Of a stretch of 64,000 nucleotides of DNA, positions 1-10,700 are shown piece by piece. Location of the stretch: positions 18,066,722 through 18,130,721 of the forward strand of contig CM056383.1 in NCBI GenBank assembly GCA_029718625.1. Direction: 5' to 3'. The DNA is from Synaphobranchus kaupii. Its lineage: Eukaryota > Chordata > Actinopteri > Anguilliformes > Synaphobranchidae. Position 1 is the stretch's first letter; every line of letters starts with the position of its first letter. The notes under the pieces are model-generated. The model was not told where the DNA came from. It did not search any database and was given only the letters and a program-made list of their open reading frames with translations. Made by a program: the position numbers and the translations under genes.

Positions 1-92
1 CTCTCAGGAATTGTGCGAGAATTTGCTCCGAAATCCAACAGCAAACTCAAGTCCATCTCCAACACCCGCCTGAACCCACAGCACTACCTCTG
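1..92 (+). CDS. Host gene, antepenultimate visible exon (partial)
   Basis: The reading frame starting at base 1 is open for 30 codons and two bases and ends at a consensus donor, GTAGGT, at 93-98. The peptide is basic and polar, contains SNSKLKSISNTRL and ends in QHYL. The two leftover bases (TG) pair with the T at 2330 to make a Cys codon, so the frame runs cleanly into the exon at 2330. The true exon start may lie before the window or at an AG at 6-7. Together with the next two exons it forms the C-terminal part of a protein I could not name. The hydrophobic strand pattern after the join (VTVLATQETLYLLNED) resembles C-terminal PH-like domains of LRR scaffolds such as nischarin or STK11IP, but that is a guess. 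Confidence 0.6.
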
Positions 93-1191
93 GTAGGTAG
101 TTTCTTGGCAGACCTGTGCAGATCGGGCCATGTGGCTAAATGGATTCAGAAAATAATGCACTGTTCTGTGATGTATAGGCCACTTTTGTGCGATGCAACC
201 CAAGCCACTGGCGATGAAGACTGTCAGCCCCAGTTCCTGTATGTCCTGGCGTTCATCATGCAAGGTACATCTGAGCTGTGTGAGACTGCCGTTTTTCAGT
301 TCTCGTCCTGTGGCTCTGTTCAATAAAAACAAATGTGTCTGGGGTGCCGGGTGACTCTGTGGTTCTGAAATTGTCCTGGGGACCCCTGTGTATGCTGGTT
401 TTTGTTCCAGCCAATCCATTGCTCAAATAATGTTCTTTAACACATGTTTTTAAGTTCTTTCATAATTTTTTCCTTAAACCTATTAACACAGATGTCTACA
501 CTTAAGAGCCTATTGATTCACCTCAGTCTTCAGCTTCGATTGGTTAAATAATATTTTTAACCTCTATGTAATCGTTTGCAGTGATATAGCACAATGTGAA
601 TATGAGACTTTTATTATTCGTAGCATGTATAGCCATTTCTGACAATGCGGCTTAAGAGGGTAAATAATCCCTCAAAACATGAAAAGCCTAATTAAACAAA
701 TGAACAACTTATTAAAATTCTGGGATTGCAATTGAAGTTGGAACAAACAAACCAGCATGCGCAGGGGTCCCCAGGACCACGTTTCAGAACCTGTGTTAAA
801 GGCGAAGTTCTGTATTTAGCATGTTAAGCCCTGTTAAAAGGTTATTTACGATCATATACAACGGTCCATATCAACATTTTGACAAACCGTGCAGTCTTGA
901 CATATATTGATTATTTCTCATGTCACAGCTAACTTACACAATGGATCTGGATGGGCATATAGAAAATCGTTCAAAAAATGCCATAAATATTCGTTTTCAA
1001 AGACGGGAAACTCACCGAGTGGTCACTGGTGTCCGTTGATGTTCTGACACAAAAATCGTCGCAAAGTATGCTTCGTATCGGGTGTGTGTATTAAAAGCCA
1101 CCCTCCTGGGCAGTCCTGTGGCTGGTTGCATGGACCTGCGGGGCTCCAAGCGGAAATCACCTGTAGGATATCTAATTTTTAGATATAAGTA

Positions 1192-1316
1192 CCCCCCCCC
1201 CCCCCCCCCTCTTCTCTCTATCTCTGTCGCTCTCTGTCTCTCTCTCACTCTCACCCCCCCCAACATCAAAGATAAGCCAGTCTTTGTCATAAATGACCCC
1301 CCCCCCCCCTCCCCCA
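1192..1316. repeat. Poly-C and CT-rich simple repeats
   Basis: Two runs of more than ten C (near 1194-1210 and 1298-1309) flank a TCTC/TCTG pyrimidine stretch. The strand is almost entirely pyrimidine, which explains the Pro/Gly-rich false ORFs on both strands here. Confidence 0.9.
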
Positions 1317-1962
1317 TACCTTAACCCAATCAGGACAGGGATGGTCTTCCTGTGGAGGTATTTTATGAGTGTACCGCAGAAAAAGAAGTTAGTCAGTTTT
1401 GGAGTGTTTGGTGAAGAAGTCATCCTTTTTGGTTCCTCATGCGTTTCCTTTTGTTCCTGTTCAGCTGGAGGGTAAATAATATTGACAATTCTTGGCTTAT
1501 CCCTCTCTTTACTGGTATTTCCTAATTAATGTCTGGTTTAATGCCTTCACTTTTGTGAATTATAAGTAGTCAGCCTACATTCCTTTGTGAATGTATGATT
1601 CCCAGTCATTATTCTAATTGAATGTTTTCATTTAATAAAATTACTTAATCTCAAGACCTGATTTAGACTTTGTTTTGGCTTGTTGGTTGATCCACCAGGT
1701 TACTGTTCGACTTACCTATCAAAGAATTTGGCCATTTAATTGATGATTGTCATTTTTGATAATAATTATTAAATTAAATAACGTAAAACTTATTTTGAAT
1801 GTAGGTTAAGTGAGGGGTTCTAGCACACAATATCGCTTGTGTTCAGTATTCAGAGTGCTGAACGTTTTAACAAGGGCATTGACTGTTGGAACCGCTGGAT
1901 TCAGAAAATACACATTTTACCTAATCCTCACTTACCTGACACACCACTGTCCCTTTAATTTG

Positions 1963-2222
1963 GCCATGAGTGGAGTACCACTCAGGAACACCCACTTGTG
2001 CTTTTTTGGTCAAGTGCTATGAGTGGAGCACCACTCGGGAACGCCCACTTGTGCTTTTTTGGTCAATTGCCGTGAGTGGAGCACCAATCTGGAACACCCA
2101 CTTGTGCTTTTTTGGTCAAGTGCTGTGAGTGGAGCACCACTCGGGAACGCCCACTTGTGCTTTTTTGGTCAAGTGCCGTGAGTGGAGCACCAATCGGGAA
2201 CGCCCACTTGTGCTTTTTTTGC
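1963..2222. repeat. 53-bp minisatellite, about five units, each with two hairpins
   Basis: The word GAGTGGAG recurs at 1968, 2021, 2074, 2127 and 2180, an exact 53-bp period. In most units GAGTGG and CCACTC form a 6-bp stem with a 4-base loop. CACTTG and CAAGTG form a second stem around a T6 tract. The array ends about 100 bp before the acceptor used at 2329. Units differ at a few bases only, so the expansion is fairly recent. Confidence 0.9.
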
Positions 2223-2329
2223 CCGTGGATACTGCAGATGAAATAACAAGCGATTGTTCAATCTTCAAGGTGTCTGAAAGGCTCAGCAGTGATTTTTTAA
2301 ACTTATAATTTTTTCTCCCCAGGTGGCAG

Positions 2330-2549
2330 TTTGAGCCCAGTGACAGTACTAGCAACTCAGGAAACATTGTACCTGCTCAATGAAGACCACCAATGGCGCA
2401 AGAATTTGCCTGATGTAACACCCAGTGAGCACCTATCACCCAGCAGCGGGATGGTCATAGTTCAGGAGACCCAGCCGATCAGCTGCGTGAGCTCGGTCCA
2501 TTTGTTCACTTGTGACCCCTGCAAAGTCAACATTAACATTTATGATGAG
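2330..2549 (+). CDS. Host gene, penultimate coding exon
   Basis: Starting with the last base of a split codon, the frame is open for 73 codons (2331-2549) and ends at GAG followed by donor GTGAGA. The peptide has alternating hydrophobic residues (SPVTVLATQETLYLLNED), an acidic/proline linker, and a second strand-like segment with Cys residues (SSVHLFTCDPCKVNINIY). This is compatible with beta strands of a PH-like or similar domain. Phase 0 at the 3' end matches the exon at 3716. A longer ORF read-through to 2708 is intronic. The family is not identified. Confidence 0.75.
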
Positions 2550-3715
2550 GTGAGATATAGGTTTCACAGTAAGCCATCAATCTTGTTAGAGAGAAGGAAA
2601 GGATTTAGTGTCATTAACCTTGCCCAGATACAGGCTGGCTATAGGGCAGGGGTGTCAAACTCAGTTTCGCAGTGTCTGGTGGTTTATGGTGTCTTTCAGC
2701 ACGTTTGATTAATTTGTCATTGATTGGCACCCCTTGTTCTCAAGGCCTTAATTGGCTGCTGATGGAAAGGAAACCACAAATACATGCGGACACTGCGCGC
2801 AGCCCTCTAGAACTGGAATTTAACACCCCTGCTATAAGGGTTTAAAGCAAAATTTAACTTTCGTAGAACTTTGTGTTGTGTAGTTCTGGCCATGATATGA
2901 GTCCAAATGGTGGCGAAATATGTTCATTAGTTGCTCTGTGCTCCCCTGGGGTGATAATCCAGAATAGGGTACTTGTCGCTCTCCATTGACTTCTATAGCG
3001 CAGCTAAAACGGTCTGAAAATGACACTTCTAGCATGTATACGAACGCGAACGAAGTGGATTCTGTCAATACAAACAATAACCAGTCCTCTTACGTATTTT
3101 CTTTCGTGTAATTAAAATTATTTATACCTTTATAAGTACTATTTTCTATGCTGTTCGCAAGCTACCAGAAAAGACTAGCAAAATGTTGGCAGGTTGGTTT
3201 GTTTACTACCAGGAAATTTGGACCAATGAGTGGTTTCTGGCGCAAGAACAATACCTACCGGATCTACATTCCAAATTAAATACGAAAATGCAAGGAAAGG
3301 GCCATTTCATTTTCTCGAAAAAATTGGTAAGAGGACTGGTTATTAGAAGTGTCACTTTGAGACAGTTTTAGCTGCGCTATAGAAGGGAATGGAGAGTGAA
3401 AAATACCCTATTCTTGATTATCACCCCAGGGGAGCACAGAGCAACTAATGAACATATTTCCCCACCATTTGGACTCAAATCATGGCCAGGTAACTACACA
3501 AACCAAAGTTCAATTTTGCTTTAACTTCTGAGATTCTTTATTAGCAGGCCTCATATGTAGGTCTATGTGACCTACCTATGTGACACTCTCAGCGCAGTGT
3601 TTCTTAAGTGATTCTTAAGCATCTCCTTGACCAGCTGTACAGGTATCAGTCTCTGCTTCGTTGGCAAAGGTGAAGAAACGTGAGTTCTAAATAAGTGTCT
3701 CTTTTTTTTTTCCAG
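2550..3715 (+). other. Last intron of host gene
   Basis: It begins GTGAGATATAG and ends with a 10-T polypyrimidine tract and CCAG at 3712-3715. More than half of it is a single inverted-repeat transposon (2846-3520). The rest shows nothing else recognisable. Confidence 0.75.
2846..3520. mobile_element. TTAA-flanked foldback transposon (piggyBac/Kolobok-like MITE)
   Basis: The left terminus reads AGCAAAATTTAACTTT and the right terminus is its near reverse complement (CAATTTTGCT). The element is flanked by TTAA at 2842-2845 and 3521-3524. The arms are about 180 bp long and imperfectly complementary: the phrases around CCATTTGGACTC and CACCCCAGGGGAGCACAGAG occur in both orientations. TTAA target duplications are typical of piggyBac and Kolobok DNA transposons. 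No transposase is present, so the copy is non-autonomous. A single-arm relative lies at about 46190-46395. Confidence 0.8.
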
Positions 3716-3856
3716 GTGGAGAAAGAGGAGAGGCCGTGGGTGCTCCATTCTGGGAGCGCTGAGCTGACACGGGCCCTGGTGGACTGGGTCAGAACCCGCT
3801 GGGAGGCCATGTTTGGGGTGAAGCTGATGACCTGCCTTCAGGAAGCAGGACCCTGA
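3716..3856 (+). CDS. Host gene, terminal coding exon
   Basis: The acceptor is preceded by a long T tract. The frame continues in phase 0 with an acidic stretch (VEKEERPW), then an amphipathic helix-like segment (ELTRALVDWVRTRWEAMFG), and stops at TGA 3854-3856, giving 46 codons. A final helix after a set of beta strands is the usual ending of a PH fold, which supports but does not prove that reading. The start and stop are consistent with a 3' UTR that follows and a poly(A) signal 520 bp downstream. Confidence 0.75.
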   Translation: MEKEERPWVLHSGSAELTRALVDWVRTRWEAMFGVKLMTCLQEAGP

Positions 3857-4382
3857 GCACACCATACAGTGTCTGCATATCTGCACCCTACAGTGTCTCC
3901 GAGCCTAAATGCAGCACGGGGGGTTATGGACGGATATGCATGCAGGGCCCAGAAGCCACAAACACATCCTCATTTCTAAAGTCTTTAAGGAAGGAATGCA
4001 GTTTTGTAGCCTTTTCTGAAAGACAGAACACAGGGTTTTTTTCTTGCACTTACATAAGGTACTTTTTATATTGATAGTGAAAGGGAACCAGTTGATTCCT
4101 GTTGCGACCTGAGGGAATGTAGTTGAGAAAGGGCTTGTGTGTCTAACCCAAACCAGAACCACATTGGCTGAAAACAAGCATCAGCTTGGTTCATGGAATA
4201 TCCACACTAACAGTCTCTTGGTTTGTTCTTCTGATCTTCAATTATGTTTTCAAAATATGAAGTATTGATGGTCAATGACAAGAGGCAAAGTGCACCAAAT
4301 GCAGAGGACACCAAGGAGCCTAACCTTCTTAATGTAACTGTTTATGGCAATGTTGATTAGCTCATAAAGTACAGAAAATAAA
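3857..4382 (+). other. 3' UTR and poly(A) signal of host gene
   Basis: No frame is maintained after the TGA. An AATAAA hexamer lies at 4377-4382, followed by GT-rich sequence (TGTGCATTCTGTGTACC) that suits a downstream element. The cleavage site is probably about 4395-4405. Confidence 0.6.
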
Positions 4383-4399
4383 TGTAGTCATGCAAAGTG

Positions 4400-4717
4400 T
4401 GCATTCTGTGTACCTCATCAGTTAATGAGTAAAGAGTCACTTTTTCAGCTTGTTAATTTCATTAAAAAAGAAAAAAAAAAAAGTTTCCTGTGGTATGCAT
4501 CACAAAATTAGATATTATTGAAACTATAGGGGTTTAGATTTCAGGGATGCAACCTTTTAGTTGAAAATGTGGTGCATAAGTGAATTATGCAGATCTGATG
4601 AGAAGGTCATGAAGAATATGTGGCAGGTGGGCTGTGGTGAAACTACCTGTCTGCAGTGCAAGTTATGGTGCACTGAGCACTAAGATATCCCCCCCCAAGG
4701 TTCCTTTCTCTCTAAAG
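4400..4717. other. Intergenic, no feature seen
   Basis: AT-rich, with an A-rich run near 4466-4483. No coding, RNA or repeat signal that I could support. Confidence 0.5.
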
Positions 4718-5060
4718 GCCAGTTTATAGTCCAGCGACAGTGTGTCGCTCGACTGAAATCGCTGAACTTTCATGAACATTCTATTGTCGCTCTACATACA
4801 CTGTGGTCATTATCGTTCGCAAAAAGTATAAACGCACTCCAGCGACAGTTTACACTCGGGACAATGGAGGAAGAAGCAGCTTTAATAGGCTAGCCTACAT
4901 CTGTGTTCAAGTGGCCAACTTGGGAGGATCGTGTGTGATGTTTGCTGTGACGATGGTCCCGTTCGTTATGGTAAAGGTGTTCAAATGGTCAGCGGCAAAA
5001 AACATGGACGCCCGCAGAAAGCTGATGCTTGTTTGGCTGGCCTCTGATCAGAATTTGCAG
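4718..5060 (+). mobile_element. Possible PIF/Harbinger-type element relic
   Basis: The segment begins GGCCAGTTTATAGTCCAGCG, which resembles the terminal sequence of many fish Harbinger MITEs, and has the motif CAGCGACAG repeated at about 4734 and 4841. An ATG follows at about 4864 (MEEEAAL-like start). No matching right terminus was found, so the assignment rests on one end only. Confidence 0.3.
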
Positions 5061-5265
5061 TTCCAAATGTTTTAAATAGCGTATGCAAAAACGATTGAAA
5101 ATGAAAACAAACGCAGAAGGTCAAAGACTACACACCACGCAACGGGTCTCTCTAGCTCCAGATCTCTCCATGTTTACAGATGCTCAGCTGTTTACCTTTG
5201 ACCTTTGATGCATTTTTTGTCACCTCATCATCTCGGGGACCTCAGGAGGTGCCTGAGTTGAATGT

Positions 5266-5560
5266 AGGGGTGCGTCCAAATATTCTTCACTCCCTACCTC
5301 CCTTCCTCCACTCACCCACTACCACTCCTCTCCTACCCGGAAATATGAAAAACTGCCTGTTTTGAGTACAAGTATTTGCATGTACAGTATACAATGTACC
5401 TGACATTGCAGTTTGCGTCGAGACATGAATATGTAACCATTAATATGTAATTAAGATGTAATCAGCAACGTTGGATTAAAACAAAGATCTGTTGCCGGGG
5501 CACGGAGTAGAGGAGGTGGTAGTGGAGGAAGGGAGGGTGCATTTTTCGACTATTGGGACT
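5266..5560. mobile_element. Inverted-repeat MITE
   Basis: The left arm (about 5266-5340: GGGTGCGTCCAAATATTC then CCTCCCTTCCTCCACT) is the imperfect reverse complement of the right arm (about 5490-5560: AGTGGAGGAAGGGAGGGTGC to TTGGGACTC). The spacer is AT-rich with no ORF. The terminal GGGTGCGTCC is similar in style to other fish MITEs in this window (45468, 57309). Confidence 0.6.
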
Positions 5561-5561
5561 C

Positions 5562-5695
5562 AATGCACTATGCTCCAAAATATGTCTTACTTACAGTTTC
5601 AGAATAGGCTGAAACGAATGTGCTATGATCGTTAAATAATGGTTATGAAATCTACTGGTTTGTAAAAATGAAGCTCCGAGTAGTTCACGTGGCGC
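5562..5695. repeat. Dispersed repeat shared with 53631-53757
   Basis: The block running from CAATGCACTAT through TTCAGAATAGGCTGAAACGA to AAAATGAAGCTCCGA is nearly identical at both loci (about 130 bp). At 53.6 kb it is the first unit of a longer tandem array. Here a single copy abuts the MITE at 5266-5560. Confidence 0.8.
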
Positions 5696-5814
5696 TGTAA
5701 TGGCGACGTAGTCCAGCTGTCTCTCGTGTTTGTTCATTTGAATGTATTTTGTTTTGTCGGGCTTTTGTCTTTTGTTTTTTTCATGCACTGTGTGTGTGTT
5801 GTGGGATGGGGAAG

Positions 5815-6635
5815 CGGGCTGGAAATTGTTCAGGGCACTCATGCTGCTTGTTTTGATAATATTGACGAATTGTATATTCGGGATAATTTTGTTTGTGGTC
5901 ATCATCATGGAGACGCATTCGCAACATATGCTTGGGAATGTCCGTTGGATCTGAAGCTACAAAGTTTACCATCGCTCTTCACCGGAGTTGAAGATGTCAG
6001 GACTGATCTAGGACCGCAGGCAATCTTCAAAAGGCCACCAGGGGAGGAGAAGATAATGCGAGGGAGGAGTGAGGCGACGAGTGGGAAGGCTGACGCAGTT
6101 CGGTGCTCCGTGTTGACAGTGGACAGAGACCGCAACACTGCGTGTATGGAGGAAAGTCGTGGAGTCGGAGTTTGTGACCAGAACAATCCAGATCTCCCGG
6201 ATCACAGCTGCTTCAAACTAAGCCGCGCCCACACACACAAACTCCGCCTCCGCGACTCTCCTCCATGCAGCGCACACTTGCACAGTCTCCGTCCAGTCGA
6301 ATCCACTCCACCTCCGCAACTCTCCTCCATGTGCGCAGTGTCTGTCCAGTCGACTCCACTCAGCCTTCCCAGTTGTCTCACTCCTTCCTCTCCCTCTTTT
6401 CCCGGATGGCCTTTCGAGGATTGCACGCAGTCCCCGATCAGTCCCGATACTCAAACTCCGGTTAAAAAATAAAAACCCTGTCACCACGGATCTAACGGAC
6501 ATTTCGGAGTAGGCTACATGTTTTGAATGTGTCTCCACGGTGACGACCATAAACAAAACCAGCCCGACTGGACAATTTCATAATAATTATATAAAAGAGC
6601 AGCATGAGTGCCCTGAAAAATGATCTGAGGGGGAC
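5815..6635. mobile_element. Long foldback element with arms of about 400 bp
   Basis: The sequence is an imperfect palindrome centred near 6205. Left-arm words CAGGGCACTCATGCTGC (about 5830), GGAGACGCATTC and AATGTCCGTT reappear inverted in the right arm as GCAGCATGAGTGCCCTG (about 6598), GAATGTGTCTCC and AACGGACATT. Purine-rich GGAGGAGAG in the left arm faces CTCTCCTCC in the right. The long ORFs on both strands here (up to 248 codons) are explained by this symmetry and GC content rather than by a gene. Confidence 0.75.
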
Positions 6636-7754
6636 ACCAAAAGTAGTGCTGTAACACAAAGCCTACGTTGTAATATGTTAAATGTATATTGAGGAACTAT
6701 GACACTGTCATCTAAAGTCTCTCTCCCTGGCTCTTTCCCTTTCACCACCCTCACTGACTCACAGTCTGTATCCTAGAAAAGAAATAAGGTGTTTGCCATA
6801 CCCCTAACTACCGGTACCCAAAACTACACAATTAATCACAACAGCAATACCATTGCCTTAAACAAATCTTGGTTCAATCACCAGTTTAAAGCTGGAGTAT
6901 GCGATTTGTTTTTGGTAATATCTGGTGAAATTCTCTTCACATTCCGACAGCTAGCAATAAATCAACTGCTCTGGGAAAAAATCTGATATCTGTGGCTGTC
7001 CCAGGACAGATTTTCAGGGACTTCAGTTTTTCTGCGCTCCCTGTAGCCAACATCCAATCAGGGCAGCTCTCAGCCAGGAGGCGGTCTTAACCTGCCTATC
7101 AAAATTGTGGCGCGCGTCCCCCGAGAGGCTCACTCACTGGCCACAGCAACGTAGTCATGGCAGAGAAGCAGCAGCCGAAATTTCTTATACCAACTTTGCC
7201 AACAACAGCATATTCAACTAAAATAACAAAGAAAAATATAGCTGCAAGCAGCGACTATACGGGGTCCAAGCAAAAGGTTGTAATTTTGTTGGAATCATGT
7301 CACATTGGTTTCCTTTTACAATCGAGTCTCGGAAGGTATACGTGAGACACATGTGGCTGCATGACATGAGTGTCTCAACATGAATATGCATAAAAGGTCA
7401 AACTGTTTTCAGACCACCACCTTCAGTTAATTCTGGGTAAACTGAATAATTTGAGAAGCCATTCATGAAAGAGACCTTCAATTTCTTCGTTCTTTCCTGG
7501 AGATAGAAGATACTGAAAAGTTTCCAGAGTGCAAAAATTAGACTAAATGCAACAATTCAACAGCCAGATTCTTTCTCTCAGTCAGTCAGTAGTCATCAGC
7601 AAAGCTACATAGGTCTCACTCGTGTGGTTAGGCCAAAACTGGGGACAAAGGAAAATGGATAGTAGGATTTCCAAAATGGCGGCCGATCCAAGATGGTTGC
7701 GATACATTAAGTAAACGTATGTGTTCCAGATGAGGGCAACAGAGATACAGAAGG
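6636..7754. other. Intergenic, no gene seen
   Basis: Contains TTTAAAGCTGGAGTATGCG at about 6888, which looks like another TTAA-type transposon end, but no partner terminus was found. The short ORFs (up to 71 codons) have no recognisable domain. Confidence 0.4.
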
Positions 7755-10700
7755 CATTAGGAGGAGAGGGGGACATTGCCAATGGTAGAGAGGGCATTAG
7801 GGGTAGAGGGGGCAGTACTAATAGTAGAGAGGGCAGTGGGGGCCAGGGCCAATGGTAGAGAGGGCATTAGGGGAAGAAGGCATTAAGGGTAGAGAGGGCA
7901 TTGGGACAGAGGGAGCCAGGGCCAATAGGAGAGAGAGCATTAGAGATAGAGAAGGCATTAGAAGCAGAGGGGGACATGGCCAATGGTAGAGGGCATTAGG
8001 GGCAGAGGGGGGACATGGCCAATGGTAGAGAGGGCATTAGGGGCAGAGGGAAACAGGGCCAATAGTAGAGAGGGCATTAGAGATATAGAAGGCATTAGGA
8101 GCAGAGGGGGTCAGGGTCAATGGTAGAGAGGGCATTCGGGACAGAGAGGGCCAGGGCCAATAGTAGAGAGGGCATCAGAGGTAGAGGGGGCCAGTACCAA
8201 TAGTACAGAGAGCATTTGGGTCAGAGGGGGCCAGTTTCAATGGTAGAAAGGGCATTAGGAAAAAAGGGGGCCAGGGCCAATTGTAAAGACGGCATTAGGG
8301 GTAGAAAGGACACTGGGACAGAGGGAGCCAGGGCCAATAGTAGAGAGGACATAAGAGATAGAGAAGGCATTAGGAACAGAGGGGGACATGGCCAAAGGTA
8401 GAGAGGGCATTAGGGGCAGAGGGAGACAGGGCCAATAGTAGAGAGGGCATTAGAGATAGAGAAGGTATTAGGAGCAGAGGGGGACAAGGCCAATGGTAGA
8501 GAAGGCATTAGGGGCAGAAGGAGCCCGGGCCAATAGTAGAGAGGGCATAAGAGATAGAGAAGGCATTAGGAACAGAGGGGGACATAGCCAAAGGTAGAGA
8601 GGGCATTAGGGGCAGAGGGAGACAGGGCCAATAGTAGAGAGGGCATTAGAGATAGAGAAGGTATTAGGAGCATAGGGGGATATAGCCAATGGTAGAGAGG
8701 GCATTATGGGCAGAGGGAGATGGGGCCAATAGTAGAGAGGGCATTAGAGATAGAGAAGGTATTAAGAGCAGAGGGGGACATAGTCAATGTTAGAGAGGGC
8801 ATTATGAGCAGAGGGAGACACGGCCAATAGTAGAGAGGGCATTATGTGCAGACGGAGATGGGGCCAATAGTAGAGAAGGCATTAGAGATAGAGAAGATAT
8901 TAGGAGCAGAGGGGAACATGGCTAATGGTAGAGAGGGCATTATGAGCAGAGGGGGACATAGCCAATGGTAGAGAGGGCATTATGGGCAGAGGGAGACGGG
9001 GCCAATAGTAGAGAGGGCATTAGAGATAGAGAAGGCATTAGGAGCAGAGGGGGACATAGCCAATGGTAGAGAGGGCATTATGGGCAGAGGGAGACGGGGC
9101 CAATAGTAGAGAGGGCATTAGAGATAGAGAAGATATTAGGAGCAGAGGGGAACATGGCTAATGGTAGAGAGGGCATTAGGGGCAGAGGGAGATGGGGCCA
9201 ATAGTAGAGAAGGCATTAGAGATAGAGAAGGTATTAGGAGCAGAGGGGGACGTGGCCAATGTTAGAGAGGGCATTATGGGCAGAGGGAGACAGGGCCATT
9301 AGTCGAGAGGGCATTTGGTGCAGAGGGGGCCAGTTCCAATGGTAGAAAGAGCATTAGGGGCAAAGGGGGCCAGGGCCAATTGTACAGACGGCATTAGGGG
9401 TAGAGAGGACATTGGGACATAGGGAGCCAGGTCCAATAGTAGAGAGGGCATTAGAGATAGAGAAGGCATTAGGAGCAGAGGGGGACATAGCCAAAGGTAG
9501 AGAGGGCATTAGGGGCAGAGGGACACAGGGCCAATAGAAAAGAGGGCATTAGAGATAGAGAAGGTATTAGGAGCAGAGGGGGACATGGCTAATGTTAGAG
9601 AGAGCATTATGGGCAGAGGGAGACGGGGCCAATAGTAGAGAGGGCATTAGAGCTAGAGAAGTTATTAGGGGCAGAGGGGAACATGGCTAATGGTAGAGAG
9701 GGCATTAGGGGCAGAGGGACACAGGGCCAATAGTAGAGAGAGCATTAGAGATAGAGAAGGTATTAGGAGCAGAGGGGGACAAGGCCAATGGTAGAGAAGG
9801 CATTAGGGGCAGAAGGAGCCCGGGCCAATAGTAGAGAGGGCATAAGAGATAGAGAAGGCATTAGGAACAGAGGGGGACATAGCCAAAGGTAGAGAGGGCA
9901 TTAGGGGCAGAGGGAGACAGGGCCAATAGTAGAGAGGGCATTAGAGATAGAGAAGGTATTAGGAGCATAGGGGGATATAGCCAATGGTAGAGAGGGCATT
10001 ATGGGCAGAGGGAGATGGGGCCAATAGTAGAGAGGGCATTAGAGATAGAGAAGGTATTAAGAGCAGAGGGGGACATAGTCAATGTTAGAGAGGGCATTAT
10101 GAGCAGAGGGAGACACGGCCAATAGTAGAGAGGGCATTATGTGCAGACGGAGATGGGGCCAATAGTAGAGAAGGCATTAGAGATAGAGAAGATATTAGGA
10201 GCAGAGGGGAACATGGCTAATGGTAGAGAGGGCATTATGAGCAGAGGGGGACATAGCCAATGGTAGAGAGGGCATTATGGGCAGAGGGAGACGGGGCCAA
10301 TAGTAGAGAGGGCATTAGAGATAGAGAAGGCATTAGGAGCAGAGGGGGACATAGCCAATGGTAGAGAGGGCATTATGGGCAGAGGGAGACGGGGCCAATA
10401 GTAGAGAGGGCATTAGAGATAGAGAAGATATTAGGAGCAGAGGGGAACATGGCTAATGGTAGAGAGGGCATTAGGGGCAGAGGGAGATGGGGCCAATAGT
10501 AGAGAAGGCATTAGAGATAGAGAAGGTATTAGGAGCAGAGGGGGACGTGGCCAATGTTAGAGAGGGCATTATGGGCAGAGGGAGACAGGGCCATTAGTCG
10601 AGAGGGCATTTGGTGCAGAGGGGGCCAGTTCCAATGGTAGAAAGAGCATTAGGGGCAAAGGGGGCCAGGGCCAATTGTACAGACGGCATTAGGGGTAGAG

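Larger units (their letters stand above)
93..2329 (+). other. Intron of host gene
   Basis: The donor GTAGGT follows position 92. Two tandem acceptors are present, AG at 2321-2322 and AG at 2328-2329, after the pyrimidine tract TTTTTTCTCCCC. Only the second keeps the frame. The intron is AT-rich and holds poly-C/CT tracts (about 1192-1316) and a 53-bp tandem repeat (1963-2222). No coding sequence is recognisable between 100 and 1960; the short ORFs there look like chance. Confidence 0.55.

Noticed and set aside
1012..1475. Pro- and Gly-rich ORFs
   Set aside because: Created by poly-C/poly-G tracts within an intron.
5726..6472. 248-codon ORF on the + strand
   Set aside because: It lies across the arms and centre of a large palindrome, with overlapping ORFs on both strands and no domain.
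6888..7300. Third TTAA-type transposon suspected at TTTAAAGCTGGAG
   Set aside because: No inverted partner end was found downstream within the window.
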